64,000 nucleotides of DNA from Saccharothrix obliqua. GTDB taxonomy: Bacteria; Actinomycetota; Actinomycetes; Mycobacteriales; Pseudonocardiaceae. The stretch is from contig NZ_JAHXGQ010000008.1 in assembly GCF_019375475.1 (NCBI RefSeq), positions 248,001 through 312,000 on the forward strand, read 5' to 3'. Under the pieces are notes generated by a model, which saw only the letters and a list, made by a program, of their open reading frames with translations, did not search any database and was not told where the DNA came from. Positions 7,494 to 17,032 of this stretch are shown here, one piece after another. Made by a program: the position numbers and the translations under genes. Every line of letters begins with the position of its first letter. The stretch's first letter is position 1.

Positions 7494-9491
7494 ATGGGCT
7501 ACTCACCACCGACCGCCAACCACGTCGTCGGCGACCACAACGACACCGTCGTGCAAATCGGGACCGTGCACGGCGCGGTCACCGTGCGGGGACACCTGTC
7601 CGTCCCGGACGGCCTCATCTCGACCGACCCACCCCTCGACCGGCTGACCGGCCCGCTGCACGGGCGGGACGACCTCCTCGACGTCCTGGCGGACGCCGTG
7701 TCCGCCCAGGACGGCTCGGTGGTCGTCCTGCACGGCACCGGCGGCAGCGGGAAGACCGCGGTCGCGCTGGGGCTGGCGGCCCGGGTGCGGGACCACCACC
7801 GCGGTGCCCGGGTGTGGTGGGTGGACGCCACCACCGACCACTCGCTGTCCGCCGGGTGCCGCGAGATCGCCCTCGACGCGGGTGCGCCGGTGGACCAGGT
7901 GGTCGCCGCCTGGACCGGCGCGCGGTCGCCGGTCGCGGTCCTGGCCGCGGCGCTCGCCCGCACGCCGCACCGGTGGCTGGTCGTGCTGGACAACGCCGAC
8001 GACGCACGCACCTCCGCGCCGTGGCTGCCGGCCCTGCGCGGCAGCACGGGCGCGATCGTCGTCACCACGCGGGACGGCGCGGCGGACACGTGGCCGTCCG
8101 GCGCGCGGCTGCTGCCGGTCGGCCCGCTGGCGGAGGAGCACGCGGCGGACGTGCTGTGCGGGCTCGCACCCGACGCGGGCGGGCGGCCGGCGGCCCGCCG
8201 CCTCGCCCGCGCCCTCGGCCGCCTGCCGCTGGCCCTGCACCTGGCGGGCCGCTACCTGCGTGCCGCCGCCCACCACCCGCCCGTGCCGGGCGTGGCGCTG
8301 CCGGTCGACTTCGACCACTACCGCCGCGTGTTCCGCACCCGCTTCCCGCACGTCGACCAGCTCCACCAGCTGCGTGGCGCGTTGGAAGACCGCACCCTGC
8401 TCGCCCGCACCTGGGAGCTGACCCTCGACCTGCTCGCCGACCTGGGCCTGCCGCGCACCCGGCCGCTGCTGCGCTGGCTGGCGTGCTTCGCACCGGCACC
8501 GCTGCCGTACACCGCGGTGGACGCCGACGTCCTGGCCGCCTCACCCCGGTTCCCCGGCATCACGGGCCCGGAGATCGTGCGGTCGCTGACCGCGCTCACC
8601 GACTTCGGCCTGCTGGACGACGTGGTCTTCCACGACCCGCGCGCCTCCGCCTCCCGCATCCGCTGCCTGCTGCTGCACCCGGTGATCCGCGAGGCCACCC
8701 GCCACCAACCCGACCTGCGCGCCGCCGAGCAGGAGTACCTGGCGCTGTGCATCGCCGTGCTGGACGGCGCGACCACGCACCTGACGGTCACCGACCCGGA
8801 GCAGCTGTCCCGCTGGGCGGCGCTCGCACCGCATTGCGACCACGTGGTGGACCGCGTCGACGACGAGGCGCTGCCCCGGCAGTGGGAACTGCTCGCCAGC
8901 AAGCTGACCCGCACCACGGCCGTCCTCGCCCACCTGACCGGCGCTCATGCCCGCGCCGAGGCCCTGTTCGCGCGTGCGCTCGACACGCGTCGCCGCCACC
9001 TCGGCGACCACCACCCGGACGTGCTCACCGTGCGCCGCGACCTGGCGTGGCTCGCCCACACCCGGGACGGCCGGCCGCCCGCCGAGTACCCGGCCCTGGT
9101 GCGTGACTGCGCCACCCTGCTCGGCGCACACCACCCGCTCACCCTGACCTGCCGGTTCGACCTGGCGTGGATCACCGCGCAGACCGGCGCCGGCGACGCG
9201 GCCACCGCGCTCCGCGACGTCGTCCACGCCGAGCACCGGGCGCTCGGGCGGCACGACGTGAGCGGTCTCGCCGCGCAGCTGGAACTCGTCACCGCGCTGT
9301 GGCGGCGCGCGCTGGCCGGCGACGACCCCGACCCGGTGGCCGCGGAGTTCCGGCGGCTGCATGAGATGATCGACGACATCGCGCGCGACCCGGAAGCGCA
9401 CCGCGGCCTGCCCGTCCCGATCGAGGTGCTGCGCCGCACCGCGCGGGAGCTGGACGCCGGTTTCGCGCGCAGGCGCGCGAGCCGCGCCTGA
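7494..9491 (+). CDS. STAND ATPase with NB-ARC-like core and TPR tail
   Basis: A 665-residue protein. Residues 9-31 carry a short Gly/His repeat motif (NHVVGDHNDTVVQIG and GTVHGAVTV) that I have seen in front of many actinobacterial STAND proteins. The NTPase core has a P-loop GTGGSGKT (about 81-88), Walker B WLVVLDNADD (about 161-170), a sensor-like VVTTRDG and a GxP-type LPLALHLAG. The C-terminal third carries TPR repeats of the type ALDTRRRHLGDHHPDVL. No recognisable effector domain (protease, nuclease, TIR) is attached. ATG 7494 is preceded by GGAGA at proper spacing. It could be a transcription-linked sensor or an immune-type STAND; it lies directly upstream of the halogenase cluster on the same strand, with a 209-base gap. 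Confidence 0.85.
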   Translation: MGYSPPTANHVVGDHNDTVVQIGTVHGAVTVRGHLSVPDGLISTDPPLDRLTGPLHGRDDLLDVLADAVSAQDGSVVVLHGTGGSGKTAVALGLAARVRDHHRGARVWWVDATTDHSLSAGCREIALDAGAPVDQVVAAWTGARSPVAVLAAALARTPHRWLVVLDNADDARTSAPWLPALRGSTGAIVVTTRDGAADTWPSGARLLPVGPLAEEHAADVLCGLAPDAGGRPAARRLARALGRLPLALHLAGRYLRAAAHHPPVPGVALPVDFDHYRRVFRTRFPHVDQLHQLRGALEDRTLLARTWELTLDLLADLGLPRTRPLLRWLACFAPAPLPYTAVDADVLAASPRFPGITGPEIVRSLTALTDFGLLDDVVFHDPRASASRIRCLLLHPVIREATRHQPDLRAAEQEYLALCIAVLDGATTHLTVTDPEQLSRWAALAPHCDHVVDRVDDEALPRQWELLASKLTRTTAVLAHLTGAHARAEALFARALDTRRRHLGDHHPDVLTVRRDLAWLAHTRDGRPPAEYPALVRDCATLLGAHHPLTLTCRFDLAWITAQTGAGDAATALRDVVHAEHRALGRHDVSGLAAQLELVTALWRRALAGDDPDPVAAEFRRLHEMIDDIARDPEAHRGLPVPIEVLRRTARELDAGFARRRASRA

Positions 9492-9700
9492 CCACCGCCA
9501 CGCGAGGTGGAAACCGCCCGGTGGGGGAGTCGCAGGGTAGCGGCGGACGGCCGGGCCGGCGATACCACTGTGCGCCGCGAAAGGCCCGTTACTGGTCCGG
9601 TTTCGGCCGCCGCGCCGTCGTTACGCTTCCCCCTGGTTGGAGTTGTCCGCACACGATTCGCTTTCCGCAGCCGATCGGCGAACGCCACCAGGGGGACTTG

Positions 9701-10930
9701 ATGCCGGACCCGACCGCCACCGCACGCCGCGCCGACTTCCACTTCGACCCGAGCGCAGCCGGGTTCGACGTGGACCCGTGGCCCACCTACGCGTACATGC
9801 AGGAGCACGAACCCGCTTTCTGGTGGGAGGAGAAGCAAGCCTGGATCCTGACGCGTCACGAGGACGTGGTCATGACGCTGCGGGATCCGCGGTTCAGCGT
9901 GGAGTTCCGCTACTACGGCCCGGACCACCTGCCGGACGAGCAGCTCACCGCGCACCAGCTGCTCACCAGGTACGGCATGTTCTGGATGTCCTTGGAGGAC
10001 CACAACCACGTCCGCGGCGCGGTCGCGTCCCTGTTCCGCGCCAACGCCGTGGCGGAGTACCGGCAGCAGGTGCAGCGGGTCGTGGACGACATCCTGGACG
10101 GCACCGCGGAGCGCGGCGAGCTGGACGTGGTCGAGGACTTCGTGCTCGGCTACCCGGCCAAGGCGATCACCGCGCTGCTGGGCATCCCGGGCGAGCAGCA
10201 CGACGACTTCCTGCGGTTCGCCAGTTCCGTGCTGGACGCGTTCTACCCGTCCATCGACGCCGCCGCCTACGACGAGAAGATGTCCTACCTGCCGCACGGC
10301 GTCGCGCTGGTGGAGGGGTTGATCGAGCAGGACCGGGCGAACCCGCGTGGCGGGCTGCTGTCCGCGCTGATCGCCGCGCGCCGAGGCGGGCGGGGCCTGA
10401 GCCCGCGGCAGCTGCTCGGCATGGTGGGCGTGATCATCTCCGCGGGCAGCGAGCCCACCCGCCACCTGGTCAGCTTCACCATCTACAACCTGCTGCGCCA
10501 CCCCGACCAGCTCGCGGTCCTGCGCGCGCAGCCGGACCTGCTGGGCAACGCGGTCAACGAGGTCGGCCGCTACGACAGCATGGGCAAGCTCAACTTCCCG
10601 CGCTTCCCGCTGGAGGACATCGAGCTGCACGGCGTGACGCTGCGCAAGGGCTGCCCGGTGTTCGGGGTGTTCGCCAGCGCGCAACGCGACCCGGGTGTGT
10701 TCCCGGACCCCGGCCGCTTCGACATCCGGCGCGACCAGCGCGGCAGCCTGCTGTGGAGCACGGGGCTGCACAACTGCCTCGGGCACTCGCTGGCGCAGAT
10801 GATCGTCGAGGTCGCGGTGGAGACTTTCCTGCGCCGCTTCCCCGACGCGTCCCTGCTCGGCGACCCCGTGTACACCCGGGACACGTTCTTCCGGAAGATG
10901 GTCTCGCTGCCCGTCTCGCTGAAGGGGTGA
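9701..10930 (+). CDS. Cytochrome P450 with atypical I-helix
   Basis: A 409-residue class I-type bacterial P450. The heme ligand Cys359 lies in WSTGLHNCLGHSLAQ, a variant of FGxGxHxCxGxxLAR. The K-helix ExxR is NEVGRYD. The I-helix reads AGSEPTRH: Glu251 is kept, but the usual following Thr is Pro252. ATG 9701 follows AGGGGGA at 9690-9696; the longer frame from 9521 has no coding character. It is the first gene of a tight set: its stop is 5 bases from the start of the flavin monooxygenase. The substrate is unknown. The neighbours suggest an aromatic amino acid or derivative (inference). Missing the acid-alcohol Thr hints at non-canonical oxygen activation. Confidence 0.9.
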   Translation: MPDPTATARRADFHFDPSAAGFDVDPWPTYAYMQEHEPAFWWEEKQAWILTRHEDVVMTLRDPRFSVEFRYYGPDHLPDEQLTAHQLLTRYGMFWMSLEDHNHVRGAVASLFRANAVAEYRQQVQRVVDDILDGTAERGELDVVEDFVLGYPAKAITALLGIPGEQHDDFLRFASSVLDAFYPSIDAAAYDEKMSYLPHGVALVEGLIEQDRANPRGGLLSALIAARRGGRGLSPRQLLGMVGVIISAGSEPTRHLVSFTIYNLLRHPDQLAVLRAQPDLLGNAVNEVGRYDSMGKLNFPRFPLEDIELHGVTLRKGCPVFGVFASAQRDPGVFPDPGRFDIRRDQRGSLLWSTGLHNCLGHSLAQMIVEVAVETFLRRFPDASLLGDPVYTRDTFFRKMVSLPVSLKG

Positions 10931-10935
10931 GCGGC

Positions 10936-12153
10936 GTGCCGCCGGGGAACGGGCGGGCGGTCGTGGTCGGCGCGGGCCCGGTCGGGTGCCTCGCGGCGGT
11001 CGTGCTGAGCCGGCGCGGCTACACCGTCGACGTGTACGAGAAGCGGCCGGACTTCCGGCGCGGCGGCATCGCCGACGAGGGGCGCACGATCAACCTGTCG
11101 ATCTCGCCGCGCGGCCTGCGCGCGTTGGCCGAGCACGGGTTCGGCGACGAGTTCGCCGCGGCGTCCGTGCCCATGGGCGGCCGGTCGCTGCACCTCGCGG
11201 ACGGCAGCGTGCGGACCAACCCGTACGGCGCGGACAACTGGCGCACGCACTCGGTTGGCCGCAACGAGCTGAACCTGATGCTGATGCGTGGCGCGTGCCG
11301 CTTCCCGGACGTCCGGTTCACGTTCGACGCGAAGTGCGTGGCCGTCGACTTCGCCGGGCGCACGGCGGTTTTCGACCGCGCCGGGGAGCGGACGCGGGTC
11401 GGCTACGACCTGCTGGTCGGCGCGGACGGCGCGCACTCCGCGGTGCGCCGGTCGATGTCCGCCGCGGGCCTGACCGACGCCGTGGTCCGGGAACTGGGTT
11501 CCACCTACCGCGAGATCACCTTCCGGCCGGGGCCGGCGGACGCGTCGACCATCCACATCTGGCCGCGTGGCCGGTTCTTCATGGTCGCGCTGCCCAACGG
11601 CGACGGCTCGCTGCGTGCCACCCTCGTCCTGCCGTCCCGCGGACCGGACAGCGACCTCGCGCCGCCCGACGTGCCGACGTTCCTGCGGCGGCACTTCCCG
11701 GACCTCGCCGAGCGGCTGCCCGCCGCGGCCGGTGCGCCGCGCCCGGTGAACCGCATCGCCACCGCGTCCTGCACGGCGCTGACCCACGCGGATTCCGTGC
11801 TGCTGCTCGGCGACGCGGCGCACACCCTGGCGCCGTTCCTCGGCCAGGGCGTGAACGTCGGCCTGGAGGACTGCGCGCGGCTCGGCGCGTTGCTGGCCGG
11901 GCACGGCGACGACCGCCGGGCCGCGCTGGCCGCCTACGAACGCGAACGCGGGCCCGAGGGCGAAGCGGCGGCGGCGTTGTCGCTGTCCAACTACGTCGAG
12001 CTGAGCGGCCCGGAGGCGCCGTCCGCGGTGACGACGCCGGACCCGCCCCTGGCCGTGCTGGTGAACTTCTCCGGCCTGTCCTACCGGGAAGTTCTCGACA
12101 GGCACCGGTCGGCCGCGCGCCGCGCCCCGGTGCCGGAGGGGAGTGGACCGTGA
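10936..12153 (+). CDS. Kynurenine 3-monooxygenase-like FAD hydroxylase
   Basis: A 405-residue class A flavoprotein monooxygenase. The dinucleotide fold starts VVVGAGPVGCLAA and the FAD ribityl motif is LLLGDAAHTLAPFLGQGVNVG. It matches kynurenine 3-monooxygenases over diagnostic segments: GRTINLSISPRGLRALAEHG, IHIWPRGRFFMVALPN and LSLSNYVELS. KMO hydroxylates L-kynurenine at C3. No tryptophan 2,3-dioxygenase or kynurenine formamidase gene is in view, so the true substrate may be another aminoaryl compound. There is no C-terminal membrane anchor as in mitochondrial KMO. GTG 10936 is chosen over GTG 10927 because GAAGGGG sits 8 bases upstream. The stop overlaps the next start by 4 bases. Confidence 0.85.
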   Translation: MPPGNGRAVVVGAGPVGCLAAVVLSRRGYTVDVYEKRPDFRRGGIADEGRTINLSISPRGLRALAEHGFGDEFAAASVPMGGRSLHLADGSVRTNPYGADNWRTHSVGRNELNLMLMRGACRFPDVRFTFDAKCVAVDFAGRTAVFDRAGERTRVGYDLLVGADGAHSAVRRSMSAAGLTDAVVRELGSTYREITFRPGPADASTIHIWPRGRFFMVALPNGDGSLRATLVLPSRGPDSDLAPPDVPTFLRRHFPDLAERLPAAAGAPRPVNRIATASCTALTHADSVLLLGDAAHTLAPFLGQGVNVGLEDCARLGALLAGHGDDRRAALAAYERERGPEGEAAAALSLSNYVELSGPEAPSAVTTPDPPLAVLVNFSGLSYREVLDRHRSAARRAPVPEGSGP

Positions 12154-13319
12154 CCGGTGACCGCGCACCCGTGGAGCGCAGCAGTTGGGAGGACGACCGG
12201 ACCGGCGCACGGGGCTGGCTGGTCATCGACGACCTGCACAACGGCGTCTCGGGCGGCGGGTTGTTCATGCACCCCGGCGCGACCGAGCGCGAGGTCACCG
12301 ACCTCGCGGCCACCATGTCGCTGAAGAACACCATTCAGGAACCGAGGTTCGGCGGCGGCAAGGGCGGCATCCGGTTCGACCCGCACTCGCCGGAGGCGAC
12401 CGGGGTGCTGCGCCGGTTCATGGTCGCCCACCGGGACGCGATCGCCCACCGGTGGAGCACCGGCGGAGACCTGTACACCAGCAACGAGGTGATCGAGCGG
12501 ATCGCCCGCGAGGACCTGGGGCTGCCGTCGGCGTTCGTCGCGATGGCCGAGATGCTGGCCCGGCACGCCGGCATCCCGTCCCAGGCGGGTGTCATGACGG
12601 CGCGCATCGCGTTGCCCTGGGACGAGCGGTTCTCGCTGGGCGAGGCGGCCACCGGGCACTCCGTGGCCGAGTCGATCCGGGTGGTCGCGCCCGACCGGCC
12701 GCGGGTCGCCGTGCAGGGTTTCGGCACGGTCGGCGCGAGCCTCGCCCACTTCCTCGCGGACGCGGACGTCGGCACGCTCGTCGGCGTCTGCGAGCAGGAC
12801 GGCTGGCTGCACTGCCCGGACGGCCTGGACGTGCCGGAGCTGCTGCGCCGCCGGGGCGTGCGGGGCCCGTTCACCGACGTGCTCGCGGCGGGCCTGCCGC
12901 CGGGGTGGCGGTGGACGCCGCGCCGACCCGGCCAGTCCGACGAGGAGCTGCTGGCGGAGTTCGCCGCCGCCTGCGGCGCGGACGTGCTCAGCGCCTGCGC
13001 CACCAGGTACGCGTTGACCCGGACCGTGCTGGACGCGTTCGTCGACGCCGGCGGCAGGCACGTGGTGTGCGGCGCGAACAACGCGCTCGCCTCGGCGGCG
13101 CTGGCCGACGAGTACCGGGACCGCGGCGTCACCGTCGTGCCGGAGTGGGTCAGCAACGCGGGCACGGCCATCCTCTTCGTGGAGGTCCTCAAGACCCCCG
13201 CCTGGACCGCCGGCACCGAGCGGCGGCTGTTCGACGTGATCACCGAGCGCATCACCCGCTTCCTCCGCGAACACCAACCGGCCGCGGCGGGCCCGCCGAA
13301 GAGTGGAGTGACACCTTGA
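12150..13319 (+). CDS. Glu/Leu/Phe/Val dehydrogenase-family enzyme
   Basis: A 389-residue NAD(P)-dependent amino-acid dehydrogenase. The catalytic-domain segment MSLKNTIQEPRFGGGKGGIR holds two conserved lysines, and a catalytic Asp candidate lies in GGDLYTS. The Rossmann fold reads VAVQGFGTVGASLAHFLAD and a GANN segment is near the C terminus. In glutamate dehydrogenases an earlier lysine (K in YKGGLRFHP) binds the gamma-carboxylate; here the equivalent text is GVSGGGLFMHP, so glutamate is an unlikely substrate. Such enzymes interconvert an amino acid and its 2-oxo acid; an aromatic substrate is inferred from the neighbours. Starts with GTG overlapping the previous stop (GTGA) after GGAGGGG. 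Confidence 0.8.
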   Translation: MTGDRAPVERSSWEDDRTGARGWLVIDDLHNGVSGGGLFMHPGATEREVTDLAATMSLKNTIQEPRFGGGKGGIRFDPHSPEATGVLRRFMVAHRDAIAHRWSTGGDLYTSNEVIERIAREDLGLPSAFVAMAEMLARHAGIPSQAGVMTARIALPWDERFSLGEAATGHSVAESIRVVAPDRPRVAVQGFGTVGASLAHFLADADVGTLVGVCEQDGWLHCPDGLDVPELLRRRGVRGPFTDVLAAGLPPGWRWTPRRPGQSDEELLAEFAAACGADVLSACATRYALTRTVLDAFVDAGGRHVVCGANNALASAALADEYRDRGVTVVPEWVSNAGTAILFVEVLKTPAWTAGTERRLFDVITERITRFLREHQPAAAGPPKSGVTP

Positions 13320-14203
13320 TCCGCAAGAACAGGACGCTGGAACTGATCAGGCGGGGCGAACCCGCGGTCGGCACGTGGCTCCAACTGCACAGCGTGCACG
13401 CCACGCGGTTGCTGGTCGCCCAGGGTTTCCACCGGTGGATGCTGGTCGACTTCGAGCACACGCCGGTGGACCACACCACCGCCGCCCACATCTTCTCCAC
13501 CATCGCCGACCTCAGCGGCGGCGAGATCACCCCGCTGGCACGCGTCGCGGCCGGCTCGGTGGACCAGGTCAAGCAGGCGCTGGACGCGGGCAGCCAGGGC
13601 GTGATCGTGCCCATGGTGAACTCCGCGGCGGAAGCCGAGGCCGCCGTCCGCGCCGCGCGGTTCCCGCCGGCCGGTGTGCGTGGCGCGGGCGGGCTCGCGC
13701 CGCACCTCGGGTTCGGCGTCAACCGGCCGACGTACCTGGCCGAGGCGAACCGGGAAATCCTCGTCGGGGTGCAGATCGAGACGGTGGCCGGGTTGGCGAA
13801 CGTCCGGGAGATCGCCGCGGTGGACGGGGTGGACCTGGTCTTCGTCGGGCCGTTCGACCTGCACATGGCGCTGGAGCTGCCGTCGAAGGTGTGGAGCACC
13901 GAGCCGCGCTTCCTCGCCGCCGTGCACGAGATCATCACCGCCGCCAAGGAGGCGGACAAGCCGGTCGGCGTGCTGTGCGCCGAAGCGCACCAGGCGCGGG
14001 ACCGGCTCGCGGAGGGCTTCACGTTCGTCGGCATGGCCAGCGACGCGCACGTAATGCTCACCTACGCGGGCAAGCAGTACGGCGCGCTGTACGGCATCGA
14101 GGAGCCGCCGGAGACCTGGTGCAACACCAACAACCTGGACCGCCTGCCGGACTCGTTGCGCGGCCTGCCGCGCCGGCCGCCGGGGTCCACCGGGAACGAG
14201 TGA
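13316..14203 (+). CDS. HpcH/HpaI-family class II aldolase
   Basis: A 295-residue aldolase of the HpcH/HpaI (2-oxo-4-hydroxy acid aldolase / citrate lyase beta) fold. Key segments are MLVDFEHTPVD, a loop VPMVNSAAEAEAAVRAARFP followed by PAGVRG, the metal-ligand Glu in VQIETVAG and the metal-ligand Asp in VGPFDL. Members cleave or form 4-hydroxy-2-oxo acids using pyruvate or related donors. The start is a TTG at 13316 overlapping the previous stop (TTGA), supported by GGAG 9 bases upstream; no ATG or GTG fits. Translational coupling to the dehydrogenase suggests the two act in sequence on a 2-oxo acid (inference). The C-terminal 35 residues are an extension not typical of the family. Confidence 0.85.
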   Translation: MIRKNRTLELIRRGEPAVGTWLQLHSVHATRLLVAQGFHRWMLVDFEHTPVDHTTAAHIFSTIADLSGGEITPLARVAAGSVDQVKQALDAGSQGVIVPMVNSAAEAEAAVRAARFPPAGVRGAGGLAPHLGFGVNRPTYLAEANREILVGVQIETVAGLANVREIAAVDGVDLVFVGPFDLHMALELPSKVWSTEPRFLAAVHEIITAAKEADKPVGVLCAEAHQARDRLAEGFTFVGMASDAHVMLTYAGKQYGALYGIEEPPETWCNTNNLDRLPDSLRGLPRRPPGSTGNE

Positions 14204-15760
<1,557 letters not shown>

Positions 15761-15765
15761 GCCCG

Positions 15766-15794
15766 GCGGGCCGCCCTCGCGCGGGGCGGCCCGC
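15766..15794 (+). terminator. Hairpin directly after the halogenase stop
   Basis: Perfect 11-bp arms GCGGGCCGCCC / GGGCGGCCCGC with a 7-base loop, beginning 6 bases after the halogenase stop. No U-tract. It suggests that the five-gene unit ends here and the flavin reductase has its own or reduced expression. Confidence 0.55.
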
Positions 15795-15942
15795 ACCTCC
15801 ACGGGTTCTCCACAGGTGTCGGTGCACGACCCGCCCGGTCGCCTCGCGTGGGCCGAACCTCCCGGGGTGTCGACCTGGCGCACCACCTGCCGCGGGGCCG
15901 CCCGCGTGGGCGGCACACACCTCTACCGATGGAAGGGGTCGC

Positions 15943-16464
15943 ATGACGACCAGCCCAGACCTCGGCACGGGCGCCTGCGCCCCGGACCGGATGCGGGCCC
16001 TGATGGCGGGGTTCCCCACCGGGGTGAGCGTTGTGACGGCCGTCGGCGCCGGTGGTGCGCCACTGGGCATGACGTGCTCGTCGCTGTGCAGCGTGACGTT
16101 GTCGCCGCCGACCCTGCTCGTGTGCCTGCGCGGGCGCAGCCCCACCCTGGCCGCGGTCCGCGCGAGCGGCCGGTTCGCGGTCAACCTGCTGCACGCCGAC
16201 GCCCGTGCGACGGCGGAGCTGTTCGCGTCCGGGGCGGTCGACCGGTTCGACCGGGTCCGCTGGCGGACCGAACCGGGTGGCGGCGGACCGCACCTGTACA
16301 CCGACGCGCACTCGGTCGGCGACTGCCGGGTGACCGACGTGCGCCCGGTGGGGGACCACGCGGTGGTGCTCGGCGAGGTGGTCCGGGTGACGCAGTGGCC
16401 GGCGCAGCCACCGCTGCTGTACGGGTTGCGGCGCTACGCCACGTGGAATGCGAACACGCGCTGA
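15943..16464 (+). CDS. Flavin reductase (halogenase partner)
   Basis: A 173-residue protein of the flavin reductase-like (FMN-binding split barrel) family. It has the typical N-terminal segment MAGFPTGVSVVTAV, the motif GMTCSSLCSVTLSPPTLLVC and a conserved Asn in FAVNLLH. It would reduce FAD or FMN with NAD(P)H and supply the halogenase and perhaps the KMO-like enzyme. ATG 15943 is preceded by GGAAGGGG. It is separated from the halogenase by a hairpin and 182 bases in total, so it is probably a separate transcript with the DUF1772 gene behind it. Confidence 0.9.
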   Translation: MTTSPDLGTGACAPDRMRALMAGFPTGVSVVTAVGAGGAPLGMTCSSLCSVTLSPPTLLVCLRGRSPTLAAVRASGRFAVNLLHADARATAELFASGAVDRFDRVRWRTEPGGGGPHLYTDAHSVGDCRVTDVRPVGDHAVVLGEVVRVTQWPAQPPLLYGLRRYATWNANTR

Positions 16465-16554
16465 GCGCGTCCCGCCACCGGGCGGGTGCTTCCCCTACCA
16501 TCGCGGGCGCCGGTGGACGCCGTGCCGGCCGAACCGATCCGGAGTTGTTCGCGC

Positions 16555-17028
16555 ATGGACCTCCTGATGCACCTCCTGCCCGGCCTCGCGGTGCTCGCGT
16601 GTGCCGCCGTGTACGGCGCAGACCTGTTCGCGGCCCTGGTGCTGCGGTCCGCGTTGTCCGAAGTGGACGATCGCACGCTCACCGCCACGATGGGCCGGGT
16701 GCACCGCTACGGCGACCGCCGGATGCCGGTGCCGTTCGCGGTGAGCGTCGTGGCCTCCGCGCTGACCCTGGTGGTGGCGTTGCTGACCGGGCGCTCGGGC
16801 ACGGCGGTGGCGAGCGCCGTCGCCGTCGTCGCGCTCGGCGCGTGGCTCACCGTCTACCTGCGGGTCAGCGCGCCGATCAACCGCGTCCTCACCGCCGCCG
16901 CCGAGGCGGGCGAGGAACTGCCGGACGCACGCGAGCGGCAGCGGCGGTGGGACCGGGTGGTGCCCGCGCGGCTCACCCTCCAGGGCATCGCCGTGGCCGC
17001 GCTGTGCACGGCCCTGGCGCTGGCCTGA
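16555..17028 (+). CDS. DUF1772 (anthrone oxygenase-like) membrane protein
   Basis: A 157-residue integral membrane protein with four hydrophobic helices (about 1-25, 55-75, 80-100 and 135-155). It is of the DUF1772 family, which includes small proteins annotated as anthrone oxygenases. The Arg-rich segment VHRYGDRRMPVPF between helices 1 and 2 is family-like. ATG 16555 has GGAG 11 bases upstream. It lies between the flavin reductase and the convergent MocR-like gene (4 bases between stops). A role in the pathway, for example oxidation or product export, is inferred only from position. Confidence 0.75.
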   Translation: MDLLMHLLPGLAVLACAAVYGADLFAALVLRSALSEVDDRTLTATMGRVHRYGDRRMPVPFAVSVVASALTLVVALLTGRSGTAVASAVAVVALGAWLTVYLRVSAPINRVLTAAAEAGEELPDARERQRRWDRVVPARLTLQGIAVAALCTALALA

Positions 17029-17032
17029 GCGG

